A stretch of 60,000 nucleotides of DNA from Bolinopsis microptera (lineage: Eukaryota > Ctenophora > Tentaculata > Lobata > Bolinopsidae). The stretch is from assembly GCF_026151205.1 (NCBI RefSeq), contig NC_087079.1:13952445-14012444 (forward strand). Direction: 5' to 3'. Under the pieces are notes generated by a model that worked only from the letters and a program-made list of their open reading frames with translations, searched no databases and was not told the origin of the DNA. The translations under genes and the position numbers were made by a program. This document shows positions 28,595 through 40,100 of the stretch, one piece after another; the stretch's first letter is position 1, and each line of letters opens with the position of its first letter.

Positions 28595-29569
28595 CAGGGT
28601 GAGTTGAAAATAGTGTGTGGAAAGTAAATGGCTCTAATTTTTTTGACAAATGAAATTTCCACTTAACTTTTGCATATTTAGGTAATGAAAATATATACTT
28701 TTTATGATAATACAATTAAAATACTTAATAGTTAATAATTTGCTCAACCCATCGTCCTTTATTAACTAGGACATATTGATAACGTGTAAGACAATTGTCT
28801 ATAGCCGACTTGACTGTATTATGGGGGCAGGGGAGTCTTATGGAAATTTTCTCAAAATCGACTTTTTAGTTAGTTGTTTCTGATAGAGGGGAGTAATATC
28901 TATCAGATGCTTTTGATGCCGTGGAAAAATATCGTTCCTAGCCGAAATTATTGCCGGTCAAAGGTCAGCGCGTGTGTGGTAATTGTATTGCGCGAGCAAT
29001 TTTTGATCGCGTGCCCTGAAAATCGAGTCTAAAAATCTATTTTCTCCTACATTTTTTGAGCAATCACCCTGAAACTTTCAGTATATGTTCTAAGGATCAT
29101 TTAGAAGAGATGAGCCTGACAGAATTTTGAGATAGGCCTTTAAAAAAATTTTATTCGATTTTGAAAATCTTGGACCTCGTTTTTTGATGATTTTTTGAGG
29201 TCCACGATTTTCAAAATCGAATAAAATTTTTTAAAAGGCCTATCTCAAAATTTTGTCTGGCTCATCTCTTCTAAATGATCCTTAGAACATATACTGAAAG
29301 TTTCAGGGTGATTGCTTTAAAAATGTAGGAGAGTATAGATTTTTAGACTCAATTTTCAGGGCACACGATTTGAGAACCCCATTAGGACGAATTTAAGATT
29401 TTTTGGAAAACTGCCAAAAATCAACCAATTTATGAGTTAGAATCAAATGAGAGGCAAGAATGAAATATGTAAAGTTTATGAACTGATAGCAATTCACCTT
29501 TCAAAACTTGCTCCTTCATAAAAAAATTATCGATTTTTACTTTCCACACACTATTTTCAACTCACCCTG
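28595..29569. mobile_element. Mariner-like non-autonomous element with TA duplication
   Basis: TIRs CAGGGTGAGTTGAAAATAG (continuing for about 34 bp) at both ends, flanked by TA at 28593-28594 and 29570-29571. No transposase frame is present. The interior is occupied by a diverged foldback copy (28823-29370). Confidence 0.9.
28823..29370. mobile_element. Diverged, right-truncated copy of the TTAA foldback family
   Basis: Shares with the copies at 11.5-15.2 kb the segments TAGTTGTTTCTGATAGAG, CTATCTTCTCC-like CTATTTTCTCCTACATTTTT, GAGCAATCACCCTGAAACTT and the AGGTCC-centred palindrome. It ends abruptly in the right arm at CACACGAT, and no TTAA remains at either end. Many substitutions are shared by both arms, so pairing is kept. 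Confidence 0.85.
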
Positions 29570-29770
29570 TAGACTGCCACTATTCAATTGGTTGAACTTG
29601 AACTTAAAAAGTTCAAACTCAAAGGGTGCAGCCGCAGGATGTTCAGCTCGACAAAATACCGGTAGAAATTATTTCGTAGGCCCTAAAATTACTCCTCCAG
29701 ATACAGTATTACCCTAAATATAGAGGCTTAGTATGACCAGTCACTGTTTTTTCTTTTGTTATGGGCCTAT

Positions 29771-29930
29771 TACTACCTTATCGGACCTTATTTGGACGGA
29801 CATGTCACTTATTGAGCGCTGGAGGCCCTAACGTTCATTTTAATGTCTGTTGAAATAAATTCCGTTCATTTAAGGTCCGTCCAAGTTAAAGTCCGTTCAA
29901 TTTTTTTCAAAAATTTTTCCTCTTCGACCT
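29771..29930. mobile_element. End fragment of the TACCTTATCGG element family
   Basis: TACCTTATCGGACCTTATTT followed by GGACGGACAT, then GGTCCGTCCAAGTTAAAGTC. It matches the complemented right end of the element at 56876-59614, but without the Helitron-like insertion, so it is an empty-site paralogue. Confidence 0.75.
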
Positions 29931-31134
29931 TTTTGTCCAGAATATATGAAAACTTATATGATAAGCTTATTGTGCCGTAAGTTAACGTCGGAAAGGTTCT
30001 CCTTGGTCTGCCGGGGGCACAGAAAACTTTACTAGTACATGATGTTTTTAATGATCACTTGGCGGAAAAAGTCAATAATAAGTGACGTTCAGGAAAATTT
30101 AATGGGCGAAGAAAATTGAAAATTGAAAATAAGACACAAGTCCGGAAATGAGCTGGCGGTGGGATCGAATGATAAATTAGTTTAGCCGACTGATTGATTT
30201 AATGGAACAAGAAATATTTTAAGACTGTATAATTGGTGTGGAACAGCCCTTAAATATTCTGCAATTTCTAGAGGATTTCTGGAATTTCTAGAGGATTTCT
30301 GGAAATGATCTTACTTTCCCTCACGCGTTTGTACTCCGACACTAACAACTAAGTGGACCGACAATGGTATAGGGGTCACGACATGATGGTATGGGGGTCA
30401 CGACAATGGTATGGGGGCCAAGACTTCATACAATTACAAATCTTAATCAGGTAACCGGAAGTTAAACGTAACCCAGTAGATGAATCTACGAATCTTTCCT
30501 AGCCGTTAAGTTAACATTTACGGTAACGTAATGCTTCCCTTGACGATAACCTAGCGCGCCTGCGGACAAACTGTGTTTTTAAGATAAACATATATCTCTG
30601 CGGCTATATTTCTATCCTCAGGATGCCAGATGAAAAAAACACTTCAGTTTTGTATTACATTAGTCGTGTATTAGTCGTTCGCTTTTCTTATTCTGATTCA
30701 TTCACGGCCGACTCATTCTCCGTTTCGGCAACATTTCACGTTTAGTACAGAAACGGTAATTTAAATTGATATCATTTCCTTTTATTTTGAAAAAGGAAAC
30801 TTTTGTTACATTCCATGCACTTCATGCATATTATTACCCAATTGTGGGCTTTGGTTGAAAATTATTTCCAATGGAATTGGACATAAAATAAGTTAAGTTT
30901 AACTACGTGTATATTGTAACATGTAAAGTATTTAAGTATATCAGTGACAAATAAAAGTGTTAATGCAATGCTAACATTTATATGTGCCAATAATTTACGA
31001 GAGAGCCGCCAAAATTTTTTTCGCAATAATTTTTGGGAACTAAGAGTAAAATATAAATAGACTTTTTATTTTTAATTGTGGTACGAGAGAGCATATCATT
31101 ATAAACAAATTAATACTATCAAAATTCTTGTTAT
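29931..31134. other. No gene; short tandem bits only
   Basis: Contains two copies of AATTTCTAGAGGATTTCTGG (30267-30302) and three short repeats of GACAATGGTATGGGGGTCAC type (30360-30420). Nothing else was recognised. Confidence 0.45.
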
Positions 31135-31217
31135 TGGGCGGCGCTCGGCCTATCAATTGTCATTCCAATATATATTCAATCTGTTTATGAACAAAGAAGC
31201 CTCGAGGTCCCCAGGTA
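31135..31217 (+). repeat. Short dispersed repeat (TGGGCGGCGCTC...CCCCAGGTAA), diverged copy
   Basis: Starts TTGGGCGGCGCTCGGC and ends GGTCCCCAGGTAA, with ATTC and TTATGAAC landmarks between. Further copies are at 37041, 46175 (interrupted), 55693 (inverted) and 56322. Confidence 0.7.
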
Positions 31218-31689
31218 AAATTCTTGGGGAGATATAATTAAATTTCTCAATCGTGATGTGGTAGTTATAGGTACCCTGATAATGACTTGAAAGATATACT
31301 TATACTTAAACCTATCTAGCTATGTCTTTACTGTATACTGGTGCTACGTGTTTCCAAGAAAGCTTGATAACTTGATTCATTTTTTATTCAATTTCCCGTA
31401 AAACTAAAATAGTTCCTCCTGTCCTACCCCTAGATACTTCGCAATGTACTCATGTAATAGCGAATAATATAGGGGTGTAGGAATGATTTTTTGTGCGCCA
31501 CAGTCAGACTTTCAAATGTTTTATAAATGTCAATATTGCTTCCAGGCGTTTTGGAAGCAATATGGCAATAGAGACCTATTTGACCTATGCTTACACTGTT
31601 ATGTAGTCTGTACACCATTAAAATATTCTCTAAAACAAATATAACTCTATACTACCAGTACTAGTATTGAAGTCACCGAAATTATGTTC

Positions 31690-31975
31690 ATGAGCTAGTC
31701 CCCGCCAACATGACAAACTTGTTCCAGCAGCTCTAGATATTACGGTAAATCTTGTTGCCAAGGACATTGTCCGACGTTGTTATAGTTCATTTCAGGGGAG
31801 GTAATGGAACAGTGCTAGGAAAGCTCCACGTGATGTTAAGGTTAACCTAAAGTTGTCTAAGACAAAACCACTTCACGCCGAATAGCTTGTAAAAGTTAAC
31901 ACTGAAATGCAGGACTGGGGTAGTTTGATTAAAAAAGGTTTCCATAAAGATAGAAATCACTGATGCTTTAAGCAT
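31690..31975. repeat. Dispersed repeat shared, in inverted orientation, with 58910-59045
   Basis: Landmarks GCCAACATGACAAACTTGTT, CTCTAGATATTACGGTAAAT and CCAAGGACATTGTCCGACGT recur on the opposite strand near 59040-58950. In the latter place it is part of the interior of the TACCTTATCGG element. Confidence 0.8.
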
Positions 31976-32115
31976 GAACTAGGACGTGATGCCAATATAA
32001 GGTGTGGGTACCATTTCTACATTTCCGAGGAACAGGCAGTAAAACCAATTTCCTGGCCCAGCAGGGAGGCAGGCAGTTTATATAGTACCTATAATAATCA
32101 GCAATATGACATAAT

Positions 32116-33422
32116 CAGAGGCACATATTAGGTGCGATGGGTGCGGGATCGCACAATTTACCGTTTTCCGCACATTTCCGCATAATTTATTGTTTTCCGC
32201 ACATTTTGTAATTTTCTGCATATTTCCGCATAATCTAGCATTTTCCGCGTAATTTCACATAATTTTGAAATTTTCGCGTTAAGATTTTCGAGTGTAAAAA
32301 CCAAAATATGTTAAAGTCGGGCCCTTTTAGGATCGTGACTCAGGCCCTTTCGGGACCCTGACCCAGGCCCTTTCGGGACCGTGACCCAGGCCCTTTTGGA
32401 ACTCATACCTAGGCCACGTGACCCAGTTACCACGTGACCCAGGCCCTTTCGGGACCGTTACCCAGGCCCTTTCGGAACCGTTACCCAGGCCCTTTCGGGA
32501 CCGTGACCCAGGCCCTTTTGGAACTCATACCTAGGCCACGTGACCCGGTTACCACGTGACCCAGGCCCTTTCGGGACCGTTACCCAGGCCCTTTCGGAAC
32601 CGTTACCCAGGCCCTTTCGGGACCGTGACCCAGGCCCTTTTGGAACTCATACCTAGGCCACGTGACCCAGTTACCACGTGACCCAGGCCCTTTCGGGACC
32701 GTGACCTAGGCCCTTTTGGAACTCATGCCTAGGCCACGTGACCCGGTTACCACGTGACCCAGGCCCTTTCGGGACCGTGACCCAGGCCCTTTCGGGACCG
32801 TTACCCAGGCCCTTTCGGGACCGTGACCCAGGCCCTTTCGAGACCGTGACCCAGGCCGTTATGGAACCCTCGTCGTTACCGTACTTCGATTATAGTGTAT
32901 CAGTTATCATTCGTAACTTCACCACATCACAACGTCATGTAGCGTTGGCTTTATAGTGGGCTTAATGGATCTTGGATCAAATGGTTCACAAGTACTGACG
33001 ATCAATGCCAACAAGCGTGTCACATATTTGCGATCACGCATGGGATCTGATCGACTCTATCAAGAGGCGTCTTCAAATAACTGTCTCCTGATCTCTATCA
33101 GATCAAGTCACTGTTCTCAGATAAATGAATCTCAATATAGGTTCAATCATGGTCTTACTCTTAGTAAAGAACTACACCCTTAGTAACACATAAACAGGCC
33201 TATTTTTGATAAGAGCGGCGGTTATACGTTTAGAATTTCCAAAGTCCTTGAGAAAATGCAAAAGAAAACCGCACAATTCCCGCACAAATTTCGAAACAAT
33301 CGCCGCACATTTGCCGCATAATTGGTAAAAATTTACCGCACCTTACCGCACATTTTACCTTTATAGTCGGGTGCGGTACCGCATAATTTCGACTTTTTTA
33401 CCGCACCTAATATGTGCCTCTG
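32116..33422. mobile_element. hAT-like TIR element carrying a 22-bp minisatellite
   Basis: TIRs CAGAGGCACATATTAGGTGC at the left and the exact complement at the right end. Subterminal repeats of TTTCCGCACA / CCGCACATTT type lie on both sides. ATGACAT occurs beside both ends, but an exact 8-bp duplication does not align cleanly. No transposase. The middle is a CCCAGGCCCTTTCGGGACCG array. Confidence 0.8.
32325..32860. repeat. 22-bp minisatellite with ~130-bp higher-order period
   Basis: Units ACCCAGGCCCTTTCGGGACC occur over 20 times. Variants such as CTTTTGGAACTCATACCTAG and CCACGTGACCCAGTTACCAC recur about every 130 bp, giving a higher-order structure. Confidence 0.9.
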
Positions 33423-33589
33423 ATGACATTTCAAAACTTTAACTTAATGTTATGTTCAAAGTTTTGAAATGTCATATTGTCTTAAAGCTGATTATTATAG
33501 GTACTATATAAAGTATAAACTGCCTGCCTCCCTGCTGGGCCAGGAAATTGGTTTTACTGCCTTTTCCTCGGAAATGTAGTAATGGTACC

Positions 33590-33690
33590 CACACCTTATA
33601 TTGGCATCATGTGGTCCACACACCTTATATATGGGCATAACGTGGTCCACACACCTTATATATGGGCATCACGTGGTCCACACACCTGTG
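33590..33690. repeat. Short tandem repeat, three units of ~34 bp
   Basis: ACACCTTATATATGGGCATC followed by ACGTGGTCCAC, three times. It grows out of the right end of the foldback repeat. Confidence 0.85.
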
Positions 33691-35400
33691 CAGTCTGGCT
33701 GGGTCAGTTGGTCCACATCTTTATGCCCATTCAAATGTCTTTATATTCAGTCACTTTATTTTATTTATGGAGAATTATTTCTGGACATGCAGCTTAGAAC
33801 CGAATATTTAAGGAGCTAAGGATAAAAAAGAGATTAAATTATAAATCTGAATTTACATTGTGTCTGCATCTGTGCCCAATTGCTAGCGAGCTGCTTTATT
33901 TTGTAAGATGAGTTGGGCGGGGAGTCATACACATTTATAAGCATTAGGTTCTTGCTGAGCCCAGTAGCTGTGGTTGAGCTATTAGTATTTGCTGCCGAGC
34001 CGAGATGTCCAGTAATTCACAAAACTTCACTAATAGATCTGTGAATATCGACACAGACACCGCGCCTAGGATCGTGAGTCAGACCTTAATAAACAAGGAA
34101 ATAATCCCTACAAATCCTCACAATGAGATTTATTTTAAAAACTAAATAAACTCTTCTAAAAGTGTTCCGAGTCTTACATTACGCGAAACATGACTTGTTT
34201 GTCTCATTCAGCTTTTCCGAACCCAGCCGTCTAAGTGTCTAAGCAGGTTAATGACAGGTATGAAACTAAATGCTGTGAAGTGGGAGTGTCTATGATTTGA
34301 GGTGCTGAAATTGTGAAATCTGAACGGTAAAATTTGAGGTGAAGCTGTGACTCGTGATCATTAACAACAAACAAAATATAAACTATATAAATACTACTGA
34401 AAATAAAATGTGCTCAAATTTTTCACTGAAGTATTTGCCCATGGAACTAAAGGGTTAGAAATTACTTCATTAGGATTAGAACGTGACTACATAAAGATTA
34501 AAGTTATTTGTTATTCTAAATTTCAGCTCCTGTTGTTTGTTTGTTTTAAAACTCTAAGATTTTGGCCCCTCATACAGAAAATCATTCCTACACCCATGCC
34601 CGGCTAAATTCCCTCTTCAGGTGGACGTGTCCGACTAACTAAACAGGACCATTGACAGCGTACCTTAGTGTCCGACCAGCGTTAAAATCTCGTATATGAT
34701 TTATTGGGCAATGGGCAGGAATATCGAAAAGAACATTTAACTTCCGGTATGTGTTATTAGATCACTGATCTATTGGGTCAGAATATTCGAAGAAAATATA
34801 GGATAGGAATGTGTCGTCGATAATCATTATGCTCAAAACTTTCCTGCACAGAAAAGCAGTACCATCATTACCCACAGTCAGAACCGGAATCAGTGAAGTT
34901 TATCCTGCGACAGGGGATTCAATTAGCAAACACGATACCCGCTAAAGGAACTAGTGAGCTTGCCCTGTCATTAGCTGTGAATAACACCGTTATTAGCAGT
35001 GCCCTATTTTAAGGGCAAAGTTACCAGCCCTGCAGAGAAGTGTTCTGCCGCCCTCGTCACGCCCTAACCTGCTAACCCGAGCAGTATTGTTTTGTGGTAG
35101 TACTAGTTACTAGCCTAAATATATCCAGGCTCAGACTGCACCACTGATTTCACAGGCCCTTCACACTTTGTTTCTGTCTGGTTTTAATATACCGTTACAA
35201 TAATGACTTTAATATTAACACGAGGGTGACTTTAGTGAGATATTAATCAGGTACGGAGGTTACGGAGATCTCACATTTTTGTTCGATTTCATCTGTGAGT
35301 TTTAGAGGAGTAGTATACTTGTCAAAGGCTGCTGATGCGTTGAAGATTTACTGCTGCCACTTTATCCTATTCTTAAATAATAATATTATGTACCTAAAGT
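33691..35400. other. No gene recognised
   Basis: AT-rich. Holds GATCTATTGGGTCAGAATAT...GGATAGGAATGTGTCG at 34769-34820, the uninterrupted version of the target used by the element at 35769. Confidence 0.45.
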
Positions 35401-35768
35401 TAAACTGAAATATACCTATCGCACAGGGTTAAAACCAAAGTCGCGTGATAATTTTAAGGCGAGCGAATTAGTAAGAGCCAATTTTCAGAGCTCATACGAA
35501 ACCGAATCACAAAAGATGATCGGTGGTATTCAGTGTTGCTGACGCGAATTACGTTTATTCTTTTATTAAAGTAACTCCGTTACAATTTTATTTGATCAAT
35601 ACTTTTTTATAGTGCACGATTTAAGACTTGAATAGTAGCTGAAAGTTGACTCGTTCAATAATTACGCCGCTATTATTAACTTGGCCTAATTTTACTATTT
35701 TTAATTTTCCTATGTCAATGTGATCTATTGGGTCAGAAAATTCGAAAAAAATATAGGATAGGAATGTG

Positions 35769-36163
35769 GGCTTTAACTAATTCGCTCGCCCAAAAACTAT
35801 CACGTGACTTTGGTTTTTACGATTTTGCAGCCGAACAAAACGGTTTTACGTAAACCCTAATTCCAACCCTAACAGTAACAGTAACCCTAACCATAACCCA
35901 AACCTATCCATAACCCTAACCACAACCCTAACCCTAATCCTAGCACTAAAGAATCGAATTCGTGTTTTACTTTTACTAGCCTGTCACGTGACCAAAACGG
36001 TTTATTGCCCATAACTCTCCAAGGAAGCATTAATTTACCTTACGTCATGCGGGTGATTCGGAATCAGCGTCCAAAAATATACCGATTACGATTATTTTCA
36101 TACCCTCAGGGCCTTTTCACAAGAATTTTCTTAAAATTTGAGCGAGCGATTTAGTGGAAGCGA
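35769..36163. mobile_element. 8-bp-TSD element with telomere-like repeats
   Basis: Exact target duplication GGAATGTG at 35761-35768 and 36164-36171. The paralogous sequence at 34769-34855 has the site once, without the insertion. The ends are imperfect inverted repeats around ACTAATTCGCTCGCC / GCGAGCGATTTAGT. Inside lie degenerate AACCCTAACC repeats (35850-35950) and a TCACGTGACCAAAAC motif. A related end, GGCGAGCGAATTAGTAAGAG, lies at 35458. Confidence 0.8.
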
Positions 36164-36390
36164 GGAATGTGTCGTCAATTAATATTATGCTCACAACTTT
36201 CCTGCACGGAAAACTTGATAAATAATTTACAGAAAGATTTTAATATTAAGACGCAATGAAACTACCGGAATACGATGTATGAAGACTTGCCACCACATCA
36301 CCATGGCAACATTAAAATATATCGACTCTGTTAGTGTGAAATCCGGATTGAAATATTGTTTATGAGTCGCATGGTTACAATGGTTACAAT

Positions 36391-36632
36391 GTACTCTTGT
36401 GTAAATTTGTATTGATCCCGTTTGATGCGACAAGGAAAAATGCTCTTATCAGGAAAGGAATTACTCAACTTTTCAATGTTACAACATCGTATTCATGATA
36501 TCAACTTATTTGTTATATAGTAGTGTTGAAAGTATTACAATTAAATACTTAAAAAAAAAATACTTTTAACACTATTGATAAGAGCATTTTTCCTTGTCGC
36601 AGCAAACGGGATCAATACAGATTTACACAAGA
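36391..36632. repeat. Foldback repeat with ~55-bp arms
   Basis: GTGTAAATTTGTATTGATCC...GACAAGGAAAAATGCTCTTATC on the left is mirrored on the right (GATAAGAGCATTTTTCCTTG ... GGGATCAATACAGATTTACA). The spacer is about 120 bp and includes an inverted TACTTTTAACACTA / TAGTGTTGAAAGTA pair. Confidence 0.85.
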
Positions 36633-37039
36633 AGACTCTTTAAATCGTTTCCTGTTAATATAAAACTCAGTTATATCCCACCTCTGGGGGTTGCAGCAGA
36701 CTGCAGACTGATAACCTAATCGTCCAGGTAGCAATGATTCAAACTGATCTGAACGTCCTCTACTTTATAGAAAAAGCGTACTATTATATATAAAGCATTG
36801 ATCCATTTCCTTGATAAATCGATTCCACATATTTTCGTAATCTAATAATATCCGAGCGAGGTACCTGTCTCCTGAATTCATTTAATTACATGAGGAGCCG
36901 AAAAGGATCACTCGTTTTGTGGATACGCGTATCACCCAAGCTTTTACTTACAGCTAGAGTTCATAATTTGTTCATAGAAAATCTAGACAAGATTCACGAT
37001 AAGCGTAGAATCCTTAGCGATACTTTAGCTATTTAGTTA

Positions 37040-37115
37040 CTGGGCGGCGCTCAATCTGTCATTCCGCCGAATCTTCATTTAAGTTCATGAACATATTAGC
37101 CTGGGGTCCCCAGGA
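37040..37115 (+). repeat. Short dispersed repeat (CGGCGCTC...CCCCAGG)
   Basis: TACTGGGCGGCGCTCAATCT, TCATTCCGCCGAATCTTC, AGTTCATGAACATATTAGCC and GGGGTCCCCAGG in order. One of the better-preserved copies. Confidence 0.8.
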
Positions 37116-40100
37116 ACTGCTTTAGTTGAACTAGCAGAAACCCGTTTGACTTTGACGTGGTGTCAAGAGACAAAAATGTTTATTTATTTTGTGACACCAC
37201 CTGTGGGTCCACTTTCCGGGACCACAATTATTTATTCCTTGGCTAACTTTGTATTTTAATTTATTCATAGTGGTTAAACCGTTAAAAGGATTGATTGAGG
37301 AGCACTACCCGAAGGCATTACTCGGCACTAACGCCTTAAAATCTTTAATTACAATCAAATATAAATAAATATATGCACACATTGTATAAAATATTAATAA
37401 TGTATAAAATATGAAAAAGGTATTCGACCCAGCCAATAGTATATGATTATCTCTCACGGTTTTTTGAAAAAATTCGTATTAACGTTTATGTCGTGGTGTC
37501 GGTAATAGTCAAGGGAAAAGTGGTTTCGTTGGATTTGAATGGTAATAAGGACTTGCTATTATCACTCATAGTCATTCGAGGAATATAGTAAATCAAAGAG
37601 AATTCATGTTCATTTTTTTCGAATGAAGGTTCGTTTTTGCATTTATTTAATAGTTTGAATAATTGGATCAAGCCAAATAGTATTGAATTGTGTTTGGCCA
37701 TTTAAATTATGAGAGGCCTAGCTTCTCAGATGATCGAGATATGAAGCATAACGAGTCTGTTCATTACGTGTGATCAGGTGATTGGGTTGACATTGGGTTG
37801 ATTTGGTTGATCCGCATTATGGGAACTTTACAGAGGGCCCAATTAGAATTGCTTACAAATTTTAGAGAATATAGATGTGGGTAAAACTTAGATTTTCTGC
37901 AAGTTTCATAAAATTTCATCGATTACAGAGGGTGTGGTCCGCCACTCTCTCTTTTTCACTATTTTTGCCATAGATTGAGAACGCTTTGATTGATTATTGA
38001 GCGATGATAGCTAAGTAGTTCATTCCTGGGTTGCAGAGTCCTCCTGATTCCTCAGTCTTTGAATGTGGTTTTTGTTCTTGTTCAATGTTAAGTTTGTGTG
38101 TCAGTGTACTTAGCCATTATCTTATTTGGCTTCAGTACTTCATTTGAAAAATAAACCCAAAATAACTCGGTTGAATATGAAGATAATTGCCTAGAAACTG
38201 AAATAATTTGCTAATTTGAACTAAAAATTTGGCATTCGGCCAGCATAGCATTAGTTTCATCTGGGCGCATCAAACTGTCAAAAATATTGAATTGGTTTGA
38301 AGTTGAGCGGTTCAACTACTGAGAATACAGTAAGAATACCAAGAATACCCTGGACCCACACTTCACACAACTAGTTTATATTTGTGGGAGCTTGGTGGAC
38401 ACTGCAAACATAGTACAGTTCTTCAATTCTCCGAGCGACACAATTCGTCAGAGCCTGACTGATTGAACGATAGCCTGTCACCTGTGTTTAGAATTTGACA
38501 AAATACCGGTCCTACCTTGTATCTTCGGTGATATAATTTTTCCGAAAACACTGTTGCTTATACACTTATTTTCAGTAACTTTTATCATACATAATGAGCC
38601 AAAAATACTGAATTTTGATGAGGATTTGTCAACGTGGTTCCGTTTAGCTCTTTCCACATAATGCTTGACCTGACAAATGTCAGACCTCAAACAAAATGGT
38701 AGACCCAGCTCTCTACCCATTCAACCTTCCAGCTAGACTACGTAACTAACGATTTACAATCCCCCAGACGCTTGCAGTTAAACCTGCATGAATTTAAATC
38801 ATGACAAATATTTAATCGAATTTGTCTCAATCTCTTTACCTATCCTGCTAGCAGCTATATTTTTAGAATCACAAATCTAAAATAAGAAATTACCAGGTTA
38901 TTGAATTTGAATAAGGTTCCCGAATCTCAACAAGAAAAATAAACTTGATAAAAAATCGTTTTGAACGGCTAATCTTGATGTTAGGCATGCTAGAAAGTCC
39001 TTAACGAGACTACTTCCTTAAGTTTTAAACACATTTGATTTTATTATTTAGGTGCTTTCCTAAAATTTCAATTGTGTATTTACAATTTAAGCGATTTATC
39101 GGCACTTTATCATGCGCAGATCTCATCAAAAGCTATTTGCTATAGCGTGCAACAGTGATCAGCCACATTTATACTCAAATCCATGGATATTATTAAATTT
39201 AACCGAACAGCAGAACTATATCGTTAATTTTCTAAATTTTGTATCAATTAGCTTCAGTGATGATTAACGGATCAGCAAATTACCGGTATCATAAATATTT
39301 TCTAAATGTCACCGATTTGTGCGAGGCTGATTGTGCATGGGAAAATCATATTGGTGCATATTTGTCTATAAAGTACAAACAGATCCGTCTGAAAAATCGA
39401 TCTACCGACACAAGAAGCTTCCAAAGGCTTTTTACGTTTTTTAGTTCCATTTATAGGTCATAGGTGCCCTTTATGGCTGACCAACTTTTCCAAGATTTTC
39501 CACGTGTCTTAACTTCTTAAGGCCACTTTTACCACTTTTTGCCTCCTTTCTTGCTTGTCAAATATCTTTAGTTGTGAACATCGTAGAAGATTGTGGATTT
39601 AATCGAAGGTTTTTATCTTATCAGGGAAAAGATCACCAATATTTGTAGTTGGAGTTCAGTAAATCTCGGCAGATTTTAGTATTATCAGAAATTATTAAGT
39701 GGAAAGTTCTGAAACTGAAAAACATAAACCACACGCCTTATCAACTTTCACAGAAACTGCACCGAAGGCCCATTCAAAATCGAGCTGATAGCCTGTTGTA
39801 ATGTTGTATGTGTACTATCGTTTTATTGATTTCAATGAAGTGGGGTTAAGATAACCAAATTTGTAATAATTTGAAGCTCTATAGTCTATACCGTCAATCG
39901 TGTCAATCTATACCGGGTATCTGGATATACCAAATATCTTCTTTTCCTCCACAATCAGACCAAGTTGTGCAAGAAACGTGATTTATCATAGCCTATACGT
40001 ATTTGGTGGGTGGTGTTAGGTAGGTTATGGGACTGCTGGAGCAACGAGTGCCGAAGGCTGCTGTCCCATAACTTACTTATGGTTAATGGTACAGCACATC

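Larger units (their letters stand above)
31982..33612. repeat. Foldback repeat with ~120-bp arms, interrupted by a TIR element
   Basis: Left arm 31982-32112 (GATGCCAATATAAGGTGTGG, then CCAATTTCCTGGCCCAGCAG) is mirrored at 33460-33612 (CTGCTGGGCCAGGAAATTGG, CCACACCTTATATTGGCATC). The original centre, still visible at 33423-33475, is a small palindrome TTTTGAAATGTCAT. Confidence 0.85.

Noticed and set aside
32116-33422. Exact 8-bp target duplication for the CAGAGGCAC element
   Set aside because: The 8 bp on each side read GACATAAT and ATGACATT; only ATGACAT is shared at shifted positions, so it was not claimed.
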